Assembly (NCBI GenBank): GCA_964586025.1
Contig: CAZPGF010000082.1
Location: 1-12,435 of the forward strand
From: JACKGW01 sp964586025
Lineage (GTDB): Bacteria; Planctomycetota; PLA2; JAEUHO01
DNA length: 12,435 nucleotides
Direction of reading: 5' to 3'
Below, piece by piece: positions 1 to 7,596 of this stretch. The position numbers were made by a program, and so were the translations under genes. A model generated the notes under the pieces. The model was not told the origin of the DNA and made no database searches. It saw only the letters and a program-made list of their open reading frames with translations. How positions within the stretch are numbered: position 1 is the first letter of the stretch; each line of letters starts with the position of its first letter.

Positions 1-1206
<1,206 letters not shown>

Positions 1207-1378
1207 GTGAAGGCTGTCCTCTCGGGAATGGTGGGTCGTTGGATGGTTCGCGCCGCTCGTCGCGGGGAGCGGAGTACGTTACGCACGAAGGGCGCCGCTG
1301 CCCCGATTCGCCCGCGAGGTGCTCTCGCGATTCGAATCCGGCGGGAAAATGCGGCCTCGCCTCCCCCCTTCTCACCGC

Positions 1379-1450
1379 GGCGCCCTCCCTCACCCCGGCG
1401 CCCTCCCTCACCCCGGCGCCCTCCGTCACCCCGGCGCCCTCCGTCACCCC
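1379..1450. repeat. Four tandem 18-bp repeats in the tRNA-Thr/tuf spacer
   Basis: The unit GGCGCCCTCCSTCACCCC (S is C or G) occurs four times back to back (1379-1396, 1397-1414, 1415-1432, 1433-1450). The first two units carry C and the last two G at the variable position. A degenerate unit may precede them and a partial GGCGC follows. The array sits in the 290-bp spacer between tRNA-Thr(GGU) and tuf, so it would be transcribed in the tuf leader. On that minus strand each unit reads GGGGTGASGGAGGGCGCC: an SD-like GGAGGG followed 7 nt later by the GUG of the next unit. There is no CRISPR-like spacer structure. Beyond these repeats I see no gene in 1207-1496. Confidence 0.9.
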
Positions 1451-1496
1451 GGCGCATCGGGCCCGCCGGGAAAGCCGGAGGAAGACGAGGGAGAAG

Positions 1497-1571
1497 TGGA
1501 GCTGGAGGCGGGGATTGAACCCGCGACCTCCTCCTTACCAAGGAGGTGCTCTACCACTGAGCTACTCCAGC
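1497..1571 (-). tRNA. tRNA-Thr(GGU)
   Basis: The minus strand folds as a complete cloverleaf starting GCTGGAG at 1571 and ending CTCCAGC. The D arm is GCTCAGTGGTAGAGC, the anticodon stem is CCTCC/GGAGG with loop TTGGTAA (anticodon GGT), and the T loop is TTCAATC. The discriminator is T (1500) and the 3' CCA is encoded (1497-1499). It lies 52 nt downstream of tRNA-Gly and immediately before the tuf leader, equivalent to thrT of the E. coli tufB operon. Confidence 0.97.
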
Positions 1572-1623
1572 CCGCGCGCCCCCTCCCGCCCGGCTCCTCC
1601 GGCCGAAGCCGCGGAGAGGGCGG

Positions 1624-1694
1624 AGCGGGCGATGGGAATCGAACCCACGTCAGTAGCTTGGAAGGCTACGGCTCTACCATTGAGCTACGCCCGC
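1624..1694 (-). tRNA. tRNA-Gly(UCC)
   Basis: The cloverleaf starts GCGGGCG at 1694 and ends CGCCCGC plus discriminator T (1624). The anticodon loop CTTCCAA gives anticodon TCC, and the T arm is GTGGG/CCCAT around TTCGATT. Unlike the other three tRNAs in the window, the 3' CCA is not encoded: the bases after the discriminator read CCG, so CCA must be added after transcription. It is the first gene of the left half of the tRNA-tuf operon and corresponds to E. coli glyT. Confidence 0.97.
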
Positions 1695-1736
1695 GAAAGC
1701 GCCGCGGTCGGCCCGCGAAGGTCGACCGCGCGGCGG

Positions 1737-1765
1737 ATCCTACGGGTTCGCCGACGGGTGGCCAA
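1737..1765 (-). promoter_or_regulatory. Sigma70-like promoter upstream of tRNA-Gly
   Basis: On the minus strand, TTGGCC (-35, 1760-1765) and TAGGAT (-10, 1737-1742) are separated by exactly 17 bp. A very GC-rich discriminator follows, typical of stable-RNA promoters under stringent control. A start near 1730 would leave a leader of about 35 nt before tRNA-Gly. The site lies downstream of the small lipoprotein gene and would give the left half of the split operon its own promoter. Assigned by inspection only. Confidence 0.55.
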
Positions 1766-1799
1766 CCCTCGTCCCGGGTGAGGAGCCGGCTTTCGAGGG

Positions 1800-2048
1800 C
1801 TACTCGAGTTCGCGGATCAGGAAGTAGGTGCCGACGCTCGCACCCACGCCGAGCAGCAACTGGGGAAGGGCGCCGCCTCCGGGGGGCGGCGGGAGCGGCC
1901 CGCCCGCGCATCCCGTCGTCGGTAGTGCCGCCGCGATCGCGAGGGCGGCTGCGGCAACCGCTCGGACCCCCCTGGACCGCGCCTTCGGCGTCGTCTGCCG
2001 GCGCGCGGCGTCGCGGCCGCCCGCAGGGACGAAGCGACTCGTCTCCAT
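1800..2048 (-). CDS. Small lipoprotein-like secreted protein, 82 aa, unknown function
   Basis: I do not recognise this protein. The ATG at 2046-2048 is chosen because a perfect SD, GGAGG, sits 7 nt upstream; the open frame extends much further upstream but that part is antisense to pyrE. The product has a basic N-terminus (about residues 1-28), a hydrophobic Ala-rich stretch (about 29-42), and TTGC with Cys47, a plausible but imperfect lipobox (Thr where Leu, Val or Ile is usual at -3). A Pro/Gly-rich linker (51-60) and a second hydrophobic segment (LLLGVGASVGTYFLI, about 65-79) follow, ending in RELE. It may be a short anchored envelope protein. It is divergent from pyrE and on the same strand as tRNA-Gly. 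Confidence 0.7.
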   Translation of the reverse strand: METSRFVPAGGRDAARRQTTPKARSRGVRAVAAAALAIAAALPTTGCAGGPLPPPPGGGALPQLLLGVGASVGTYFLIRELE

Positions 2049-2210
2049 CGTGAACCCTCCGTGGCCCCGGGCCGGGCCGCCGTGAGAGATACCGCCGAAG
2101 GCACGCCGACGCCACGTCCTGCATCCCGTCGTGGGTCGTCGTCGCTCGGATTTCGTTCCGTCGCGCCAGGATCGAGACGAAGGATGACGACCGCGTGACG
2201 GAGACTCGCC

Positions 2211-2936
2211 GTGCAGGAGTATCAGCGCGTTTTCGCCGACTTCCTTTGGAACGCCGGCGCGTTTCGGATCGGGGACTTCCAGTTGAAGAGCGGGCGGCGG
2301 TCGCCCCTCTTCCTGAACACCGGTCTGCTCGACACGGGGTCGCGACTCGCCCGACTGGGAGAGGCGTACGCTGCGACGCTGCTCGACCGGGTCGGCGCCG
2401 GGGCGTTCGACATCGTGTTCGGACCGGCCTACAAGGGGATCCCCCTCGCCGTCGCGACGACGATCGCGCTCGCCGCGAAGGGCGTGGACAAGGCCTGCCT
2501 CTCCGACCGCAAGGAGACGAAGGCCCACGGCGCGGAGGCGGCGGGCGGAGGGGTCGCCGGGCGGCTGCTCGGCCGCCCGCCGAGCGGCGACGCCCGCTTC
2601 GTCCTCGTCGATGACGTGCTGACCGACGGAGCGACCAAGGTCGAGTCTGTGCGACTCCTGCGGCAACTCGCGCCGGAGGGGAAGGTCGTCGCCCTGCTGA
2701 TCGTCCTGGACCGCCAGGAGGTCCGCGCTGACGGCGCGGACGCGGTCGCGTCGTTCCGCACGGAGTTCGGTGTGCCGGTCCACCCGGTGCTCGGCCTGAC
2801 CGACGTCGTGGACCATCTCGCCGCGACCGGCCGGATCCAGCACGAAGACCTCAAGCGCTGCCGCGCGTACTGGTCCGAGTACGGCACGGAGACGGCGCGG
2901 GCCTGGGCCCGGCGTGGGGCGGGCGCACGCACGTGA
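2211..2936 (+). CDS. pyrE: Orotate phosphoribosyltransferase
   Basis: This enzyme joins orotate to PRPP to give OMP in cytoplasmic de novo pyrimidine synthesis. The 241-aa product matches the E. coli-type PyrE along its whole length: LKSGRRSPLF (25-34), FGPAYKGIPLA (70-80, Lys75), the catalytic loop RKETKAHG (100-107, with Lys101, Lys104 and His106), and the PRPP-binding motif VLVDDVLTDGAT (131-142). It is about 28 residues longer than the 213-aa E. coli enzyme, with a charged Ala/Arg-rich tail. The start is GTG at 2211, supported by a GGAG about 7 nt upstream; the nearby ATG at 2184 meets a stop after four codons. It stands alone, divergent from the lipoprotein gene and 160 bp before the protease gene. 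A housekeeping gene here argues that the DNA splitting the tRNA operon is not purely mobile cargo. Confidence 0.95.
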   Translation: MQEYQRVFADFLWNAGAFRIGDFQLKSGRRSPLFLNTGLLDTGSRLARLGEAYAATLLDRVGAGAFDIVFGPAYKGIPLAVATTIALAAKGVDKACLSDRKETKAHGAEAAGGGVAGRLLGRPPSGDARFVLVDDVLTDGATKVESVRLLRQLAPEGKVVALLIVLDRQEVRADGADAVASFRTEFGVPVHPVLGLTDVVDHLAATGRIQHEDLKRCRAYWSEYGTETARAWARRGAGART

Positions 2937-3098
2937 TCGAGTTCCCGCGTGGGCGGCGCCGCTTCGGGGGGGAACCGTCCCTCATCGACCCCGGGCCGCC
3001 GCGTCCGCCCCGACCCGGCGAGCCCCCGGGAGCCGATCGTCCGCGCGCGCCGCGCCGCTCGCCTACCGCCGCAGCCGGGTCCAACACGAGAACTCGTC

Positions 3099-4274
3099 AT
3101 GCTTGACCACCCCCCCCGCACCTCCTACCTTCGCCGCGTGACGCCGCGTGTTTCCGTGTTGCTCGCCGTCGCTTCGGCGGTCCTCGGATCCGTTCCGGCC
3201 CGCGCCGATCCGGGTCCGCCGTCCGCCGCCGCCGCGGACGATCTCGCGATCGTTCGCGCCATCGAGGCCGACCTCGTCCACCTCCTCGATCGGGTGGACG
3301 GCAGCACGGTCAGTCTGCTCGGCTGCCGCACGGAGTCCGGGCCGACGCACGTCCTCGGCGCGGGCAGCGGCGTCGTCGTGCGGCACCGTGGAACCTGGCT
3401 CGTGACGAACGGCCACGTGGTGAACAACTGCGCCCGCGTCGACGCGATCCTTTCGGACGGACGTCGGGAGCGGGTGCGCGTCGTCTCGACCGACACCCTC
3501 GCCGATCTTGCGCTCCTCTCGTTCGCGGAGGTGCCGGAGAGGATCGTTGCGGTTCCGCTCGAGGTCTCGGCTGAGTCGGCCTCCGAAGGAACCTGGGTCG
3601 TTGCCACCGGGAACCCGTTCCTTCTCGCCGAGGACGGCGCGTCGGCCGCGTCTCTGGGGGTCTTGAGCGGCCAGCGCGGCGAGGCCTGTGCGGTTCGCCT
3701 CTCCGGCTGCAGCCTCCAGCACGACGCCGAGATCAATCCGGGCAGTTCGGGCGGCCCGCTCTGGAGCGTGGAGGGCCGCCTGCTCGGCGTGAACGGTGCG
3801 ATCGTCACCCGCTCCCGCCTGGAGGGCACCGGCCCCGCCTACAGCGGAGCGAGCTTCAGCGTGCCCGTCGCTCGCGTCGCCGCGTTCATCGATCAGGTGC
3901 TCGACGCGCGCGATCGGACCCACGCCGTCGTCAAGCGACCCAGCCCGACGCCCACGGCGACGGCACCCGTTGGGCGGCGGAGCGCCGCGGCGCGGTTGGG
4001 AGCACGCCTCGTCGGCGTCGTAGACGGGCGCGGCGCCGGACTCGGGGTCCGCCTGCGCCAACTCGCCGATCACTCCCCGCTGCGCACCGGGGCCGCCTCC
4101 CTGGCCGAGGGCGATCGCGTCGTGGCGGCGGACGTCGCGAACGTCCGCCGCGCGATCCGCACCCCGGGCGATCTCGAACGCGCTCTCGCCGAGACGCCCG
4201 CCGGCGCCGAGCTCACCCTGGTCGTGGATCGCGCCGGACGACGGTTCACCTGGACGGGGCGCGTCCGCACGTGA
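3099..4274 (+). CDS. Exported HtrA/trypsin-like serine protease with C-terminal PDZ-like domain
   Basis: This is a predicted periplasmic S1-type (HtrA/Deg-like) endoprotease of 391 aa. A signal peptide (hydrophobic VSVLLAVASAVLG, then PARA before Asp37) is followed by a trypsin-like domain with an intact triad: His106 in TNGHVV, Asp136 in TLADLALL, and Ser217 in NPGSSGGPL. Residues about 300-390 look like one PDZ domain (AEGDRVVAADV, ELTLVVDR). Four Cys (76, 111, 197, 204) could form disulfides after export. The start is uncertain: ATG 3099 is used, but GTG 3138 would give a tighter signal peptide, and neither has a good SD. Its stop overlaps the start of the next gene by 4 nt (GTGA), so the two are probably translationally coupled. 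It is likely involved in envelope protein quality control; the substrate is unknown. Confidence 0.85.
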   Translation: MLDHPPRTSYLRRVTPRVSVLLAVASAVLGSVPARADPGPPSAAAADDLAIVRAIEADLVHLLDRVDGSTVSLLGCRTESGPTHVLGAGSGVVVRHRGTWLVTNGHVVNNCARVDAILSDGRRERVRVVSTDTLADLALLSFAEVPERIVAVPLEVSAESASEGTWVVATGNPFLLAEDGASAASLGVLSGQRGEACAVRLSGCSLQHDAEINPGSSGGPLWSVEGRLLGVNGAIVTRSRLEGTGPAYSGASFSVPVARVAAFIDQVLDARDRTHAVVKRPSPTPTATAPVGRRSAAARLGARLVGVVDGRGAGLGVRLRQLADHSPLRTGAASLAEGDRVVAADVANVRRAIRTPGDLERALAETPAGAELTLVVDRAGRRFTWTGRVRT

Positions 4275-6139
4275 ACCGCTCGATGCTCCGCTGCGCTCGC
4301 CGGGTGCATCGCGGCGTGATCGGCCTCATCGCGTGCGTCGGGTTCGCCGCGACCGAACTCGGCACCTCGTCGGTGGCACGCGCGTCCGAGGACCTCACGC
4401 GCATCCAGGACGTGTTTCGCGACGCGATCCGCCGGGCGACGCCGGCAACGGTCGTCTGCCGTCCGACCGGCGCCCGCTCCGATCGGGCGGGCTTCAGTTC
4501 CGGCGTGCTCGTCCACCCGCGCGGATTGATCCTCTCCGACGGGGACGCGGGACTCGTCTGGGAAATGGTCGACGGACGCCTCGTCAAGTCGTGGCAGGAC
4601 CAGGTCACCGTCCGGCTCGTCGGCATGGAGGGCGCGCCGTCGCGAGCGGGCGTCGTGATCGCCCGCGATCGAGACGTGGACTCGTCCCTGATCGAGTTGC
4701 GTGAAGTGGGCCCGAAACCGTACCCGTTCGTGCCCCTCGGTCGCAGCGCCGACCTGCGCGTCGGCGACTTTGCACTCGCGCTCGGCACGACGTTCGACGA
4801 CGAGGGCATCACGCCGCCGACGTTGACGGCCGGGCTCGTGTCGGCGATCACCGCGAGGACGTCGGGAGGCCTCGACGAGGAACGCTTGTGGATCTTCACG
4901 AGCGCCGCGATCAATCAGGGCGTGAACGGCGGTCCGTTGATCGACCTCGAGGGCCGCCTCGTCGGTACGGTCAGCACCTACCTCGATCCGGAGCCTGACG
5001 AGCCGCACCCCTACCTCGGCAAGGCGGTTCCCGTCGATCGGCTGCGCGCCACGTTCGCGTCACGGCCGGAGATGGCGGACGTGATCGCGGTGGCCACGGA
5101 CGTGCCGGCTCGCGACGCCGGCGTGGCCGGAGCGATGGAGTCGGCCATGCATCGCGCGGCGATGCGGGCATGGCCGTCGGTCGTCAGCCTCGAGGTGAAG
5201 CGCAGCGCGCCGGTTCGCGGCGAAACGTTGCTCGACGATGCGGTGGTGACCCTGCCTCGGTGGACGGGGCCGATCACCGCCTACGTCGCAGACGATCGCG
5301 GACATCTCGTCACCAGCCTGCACAACCTGACCAACCTGGCCGATCGCGCGCGTCCGACGTGGACGCCGCCTCCCGGCGCCGATCACGAGACCGGCTTGAA
5401 GCACGTGCTCGGTGCGACCGCCCACCTCGCGGACGGACGCAGCGTGGCCGCGCAGTTCGTCGGGTACGACGTGCGCAGCGGCATCGGCGTGTTCGCTCTC
5501 GACCCGTCGGCCGTCCCGCATCCCCAGCCCCTCGTCCCCGCCGGAACGACCGCGCTGCGCCGCGGTCGCTTCGTACTCGTCGTCGGCAATCCCTACGGCG
5601 CATCGCGTCCGCCGCAGCCGTTGCTGACGATGGGCGTGCTCGGCAAGGTGCACGACGCGCGCACCGCGGCGCCGTGGCGTGGACAGTGGCAGACGGACGC
5701 CGCGGTTCTCGACACGAGCGCCGGCGGCCCCGCCCTCGATGTCGAAGGCCACGTCCTCGGGCTGTCCCACCTCTGGCACCCCGCGCGTCACGGTCGCGGA
5801 AGCGGCATCGCCTTCATCGTGCCGCAGGCCGACGTCGAGCGAGCGCTCGCCGATGTCCTCGCCGGTCGCACCGCCGCGCCCGGCGTGTTCGGCGTCTGGT
5901 TCGCGCCGGGGCCGCATGCGATCGTCTCGAGGACGTTGCCGAACAGCGCCGCCGCCGCGGCCGGCGTCGCGGCGGGCGACCGGATCGTGGCGCTCGACGG
6001 CCTGCCGATCGCGACGAGTGCCGACGCCCGCAACCTCCTGCTGCAGCGCTACGCCGGAGAGGAGGTGACCGCGTCGATCGAGAGGGGCGGGACCGTCCGC
6101 GAGGTGAACGTCGTCCTGACGCCCCGCGAGCCCGAGTAG
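4271..6139 (+). CDS. Exported tandem trypsin-like pseudoprotease with C-terminal PDZ domain
   Basis: The 622-aa product has a signal peptide (hydrophobic GVIGLIACVGFAATEL, probable cleavage after VARA at about residue 38), two HtrA-like trypsin folds and a PDZ domain (about 535-618, AAGDRIVALDGLPI). Both protease domains are broken. In domain 1 (about 45-265) the His position is Asp92 (SDGDAG), Asp137 is kept, and the Ser position is Asn219 (NQGVNGGPL). In domain 2 (about 300-530) His351 is kept (VTSLHNL), the Asp position is Gly404 (SGIGVFAL), and the Ser position is Ala484 (TSAGGPAL). The surrounding GGP and strand motifs are preserved, so the folds are probably maintained without catalysis. 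GTG 4271 overlaps the upstream protease stop by 4 nt; an alternative ATG is at 4283. It is probably a partner, substrate-capturing or regulatory subunit of the adjacent active protease; that role is inference. Confidence 0.85.
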   Translation: MNRSMLRCARRVHRGVIGLIACVGFAATELGTSSVARASEDLTRIQDVFRDAIRRATPATVVCRPTGARSDRAGFSSGVLVHPRGLILSDGDAGLVWEMVDGRLVKSWQDQVTVRLVGMEGAPSRAGVVIARDRDVDSSLIELREVGPKPYPFVPLGRSADLRVGDFALALGTTFDDEGITPPTLTAGLVSAITARTSGGLDEERLWIFTSAAINQGVNGGPLIDLEGRLVGTVSTYLDPEPDEPHPYLGKAVPVDRLRATFASRPEMADVIAVATDVPARDAGVAGAMESAMHRAAMRAWPSVVSLEVKRSAPVRGETLLDDAVVTLPRWTGPITAYVADDRGHLVTSLHNLTNLADRARPTWTPPPGADHETGLKHVLGATAHLADGRSVAAQFVGYDVRSGIGVFALDPSAVPHPQPLVPAGTTALRRGRFVLVVGNPYGASRPPQPLLTMGVLGKVHDARTAAPWRGQWQTDAAVLDTSAGGPALDVEGHVLGLSHLWHPARHGRGSGIAFIVPQADVERALADVLAGRTAAPGVFGVWFAPGPHAIVSRTLPNSAAAAAGVAAGDRIVALDGLPIATSADARNLLLQRYAGEEVTASIERGGTVREVNVVLTPREPE

Positions 6140-6218
6140 GAGAGGCCGGGGGCGCGCCGCGCTCCCTCCTCAAGCGCGACCGGGCGTACGGCCGATGAAT
6201 GAGAGCCGGGGGGGCACG

Positions 6219-6239
6219 ACGACGCGGAATCCGCGTCGT
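6219..6239 (+). promoter_or_regulatory. 9-bp hairpin directly before the SD of the Pro-rich gene
   Basis: ACGACGCGG (6219-6227) and CCGCGTCGT (6231-6239) are perfect inverted repeats around the 3-nt loop AAT. The stem ends one base before GGAG (6241-6244), the SD of the downstream gene at 6250. No U-run follows, so it is not a typical intrinsic terminator. It could stabilise the mRNA 5' end or influence initiation. Structure seen, function inferred. Confidence 0.45.
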
Positions 6240-6249
6240 GGGAGTGCTC

Positions 6250-6819
6250 ATGCGCCGCGGACTTCCGGCCCTCGCGCTGCTGCTCGTCCTCGCCCCCGTG
6301 TCGGCCTCCTTCGCCCACGCGGCGGACGATGTCCCGGCACCGGCTCCCCGCTCGTCCGTTCGGCGCATGATCCGGCGACCGGCCAGCCCGCCGGCGATCG
6401 CGCCTTCCGCGACACGTGCCCAGCCGCTGCGCGGCGCCGTCTCCTCTGCCCCGCCGGCCCCGTCGACCGACCCTAAGGCCCCTCTCCGGGTCAGCCGCTC
6501 CAGCGGCGGTTGGATTCATGGCGCGCCGGACTCGCCGACCACCCGCGTGGTGTGGTCGAGACCCGAGACGGCCGACGCCCCCGTCGAGTCGCCCGCCCTC
6601 CCCTCCGCCGTGCCGTCGAGCACCGTCGAACCGTCTCCGGCCCGCCCGCCCGTCGCCTCCCTGCCTCCGCCGACCGCGCGTGGTCCGACCGCCCCCCCGA
6701 CCGCGACCGACGTTTCGCGCCACAATGCTCCGGCGACGCAACCCGTTCGCACGCCCCTTCCCGTTTTCCGATCCCGTTTCCCGGTCGCCCCGCGGGGCAC
6801 GCTTCCGTGCGATACCTGA
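6250..6819 (+). CDS. Secreted proline-rich protein, 189 aa, unknown function
   Basis: I do not recognise a family. The ATG at 6250 is chosen because GGAG (6241-6244) lies 5 nt upstream and because it gives a textbook signal peptide: MRRG, a Leu/Ala-rich core (5-19), and AHA before Ala25. An in-frame ATG at 6199 has no SD. The mature part is low-complexity, rich in Pro, Ala, Ser, Arg and Thr, with no clear domain; one less biased patch (SSGGWIHGAPDSPTTRVVWSR) lies around residues 82-105. It looks like an extended periplasmic or surface linker-type protein. It follows the pseudoprotease by 110 bp on the same strand. Confidence that it is expressed is moderate, because GC-rich DNA yields Pro/Ala/Arg-rich frames by chance; the SD and signal peptide argue for it. 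Confidence 0.6.
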   Translation: MRRGLPALALLLVLAPVSASFAHAADDVPAPAPRSSVRRMIRRPASPPAIAPSATRAQPLRGAVSSAPPAPSTDPKAPLRVSRSSGGWIHGAPDSPTTRVVWSRPETADAPVESPALPSAVPSSTVEPSPARPPVASLPPPTARGPTAPPTATDVSRHNAPATQPVRTPLPVFRSRFPVAPRGTLPCDT

Positions 6820-6865
6820 CGGCGCTGACCACGGGCTCCGTGCGAGCCCTTCATCGAGGGCCTCC

Positions 6866-7474
6866 TTGTCAAACCGACGCGTCTTCTTCTGGTTGCTCCC
6901 CGAGCCTGCGGTAGCCGCGGAGTTGGCCAACGTGATGGAGGCGGTCCGCCACTCCGGCGTCGGCCAGTTCCGCGAAACGCTGCATCCGTCCTTTCCGCCC
7001 CACGTCACGATCGGCTCGGCGTTCGTTCCGCCGGATCACGACCTCGGTCCGCTGCTGCTCGAACTCGGGCGCTTGCACGGACCTCAGGAACTGCGTGTCT
7101 CGGGCACGATCTCGGCGCCCGATCCCGACGACCTCGACTGGACCTTGTGGCGCAGTCTCGCTCTGGATCTCGAACCCAATGCCAGCCTGCTCTCGCTTGC
7201 AGCCGGCCTCGCCCATCGCCTTCCGACCGGACTCGAGACGCCCGAGATCCCGCATGTGAGCCTTCACTACTCGCGTTTGAGCCGCACCGCCAAACTGCGG
7301 TTGCTCGAACAACTGGGTCCTCCCGATCTCGTCACGCGCTGGCCCGCCATCGTGTGCGATCGCATCGCCGTCGTCGAGGATCACGGTCGCGGCGAGAACC
7401 TCGACCGCATCGCGACGTGGACGCCGCGGTGCGTCACGCCGTTGCTCGGCGCGCCCGATCGCGTCGAGGCCTAG
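6866..7474 (+). CDS. 2H phosphoesterase, cyclic phosphodiesterase (CPDase)-like
   Basis: The 202-aa product carries the two hallmark motifs of the 2H superfamily: PHVT (His46-x-Thr48) and PHVS (His130-x-Ser132), about 84 residues apart. Such enzymes cleave 2',3'-cyclic phosphates or ligate RNA ends. The spacing, the N-terminal FFWLLPEP strand and PHVSLHYSRLSRTAK resemble the plant and yeast CPDase branch, which opens ADP-ribose 1'',2''-cyclic phosphate and 2',3'-cyclic nucleotides. The start is TTG 6866, because GAGGG lies 5 nt upstream; the first downstream ATG (6932) would remove the first beta strand, and upstream ATGs overlap the Pro-rich gene. No signal peptide, so cytoplasmic. The real substrate cannot be read from sequence; an RNA-end or cyclic-nucleotide role is inference. 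Confidence 0.75.
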   Translation: MSNRRVFFWLLPEPAVAAELANVMEAVRHSGVGQFRETLHPSFPPHVTIGSAFVPPDHDLGPLLLELGRLHGPQELRVSGTISAPDPDDLDWTLWRSLALDLEPNASLLSLAAGLAHRLPTGLETPEIPHVSLHYSRLSRTAKLRLLEQLGPPDLVTRWPAIVCDRIAVVEDHGRGENLDRIATWTPRCVTPLLGAPDRVEA

Positions 7475-7485
7475 GCCCGGGCCTC
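7466..7485 (+). terminator. Possible hairpin terminator at the end of the CPDase-like gene
   Basis: GAGGCC (7466-7471) and GGCCTC (7480-7485) form a 6-bp perfect stem with an 8-nt loop that contains the TAG stop. There is no T-run after it, so it is a weak candidate. The rest of 7486-7596 is a GC-rich spacer with a run of ten G (7546-7555) facing C-rich runs (7561-7572), another possible strong hairpin before the kinase gene. Confidence 0.25.
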
Positions 7486-7596
7486 ATCGGCGGTCTGATC
7501 GGGGGCGGTTCGCCCACGCGGCCGGGGTAGAACCAGCGCGGGAGCGGGGGGGGGGTCCCGCCCCTCCCCCCCACCAGGGACTTCGCACGTCTTGCG

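Noticed and set aside
1326..1342. T-loop-like GATTCGAATCC suggesting a tRNA remnant or attachment-site copy
   Set aside because: It is a short palindrome with no matching acceptor, D arm or anticodon arm, and the flanks do not match tRNA-Tyr.
1379..1450. CRISPR array
   Set aside because: The units are directly contiguous with no spacers, only 18 bp long and C-rich; this is a plain tandem repeat.
1695..1800. Second copy of the tRNA-Tyr 3' end (attachment-site repeat) at the other side of the split
   Set aside because: I compared by eye and saw no convincing repeat; the element boundary is therefore not defined.
1319..2053. Plus-strand frame containing AGIEPATSSLPRRCST- and GDGNRTHVSSLEG-like peptides
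   Set aside because: These are the well-known false peptides produced by translating the antisense strand of tRNA genes (here tRNA-Thr and tRNA-Gly).
2049..2843. N-terminal extension of the small lipoprotein frame
   Set aside because: The added part is antisense to pyrE; the ATG at 2048 has a perfect SD and starts a sensible signal-like sequence.
4070..5008. 312-aa minus-strand frame across the junction of the two protease genes
   Set aside because: Antisense to two well-supported exported proteins, and composition typical of a shadow frame.
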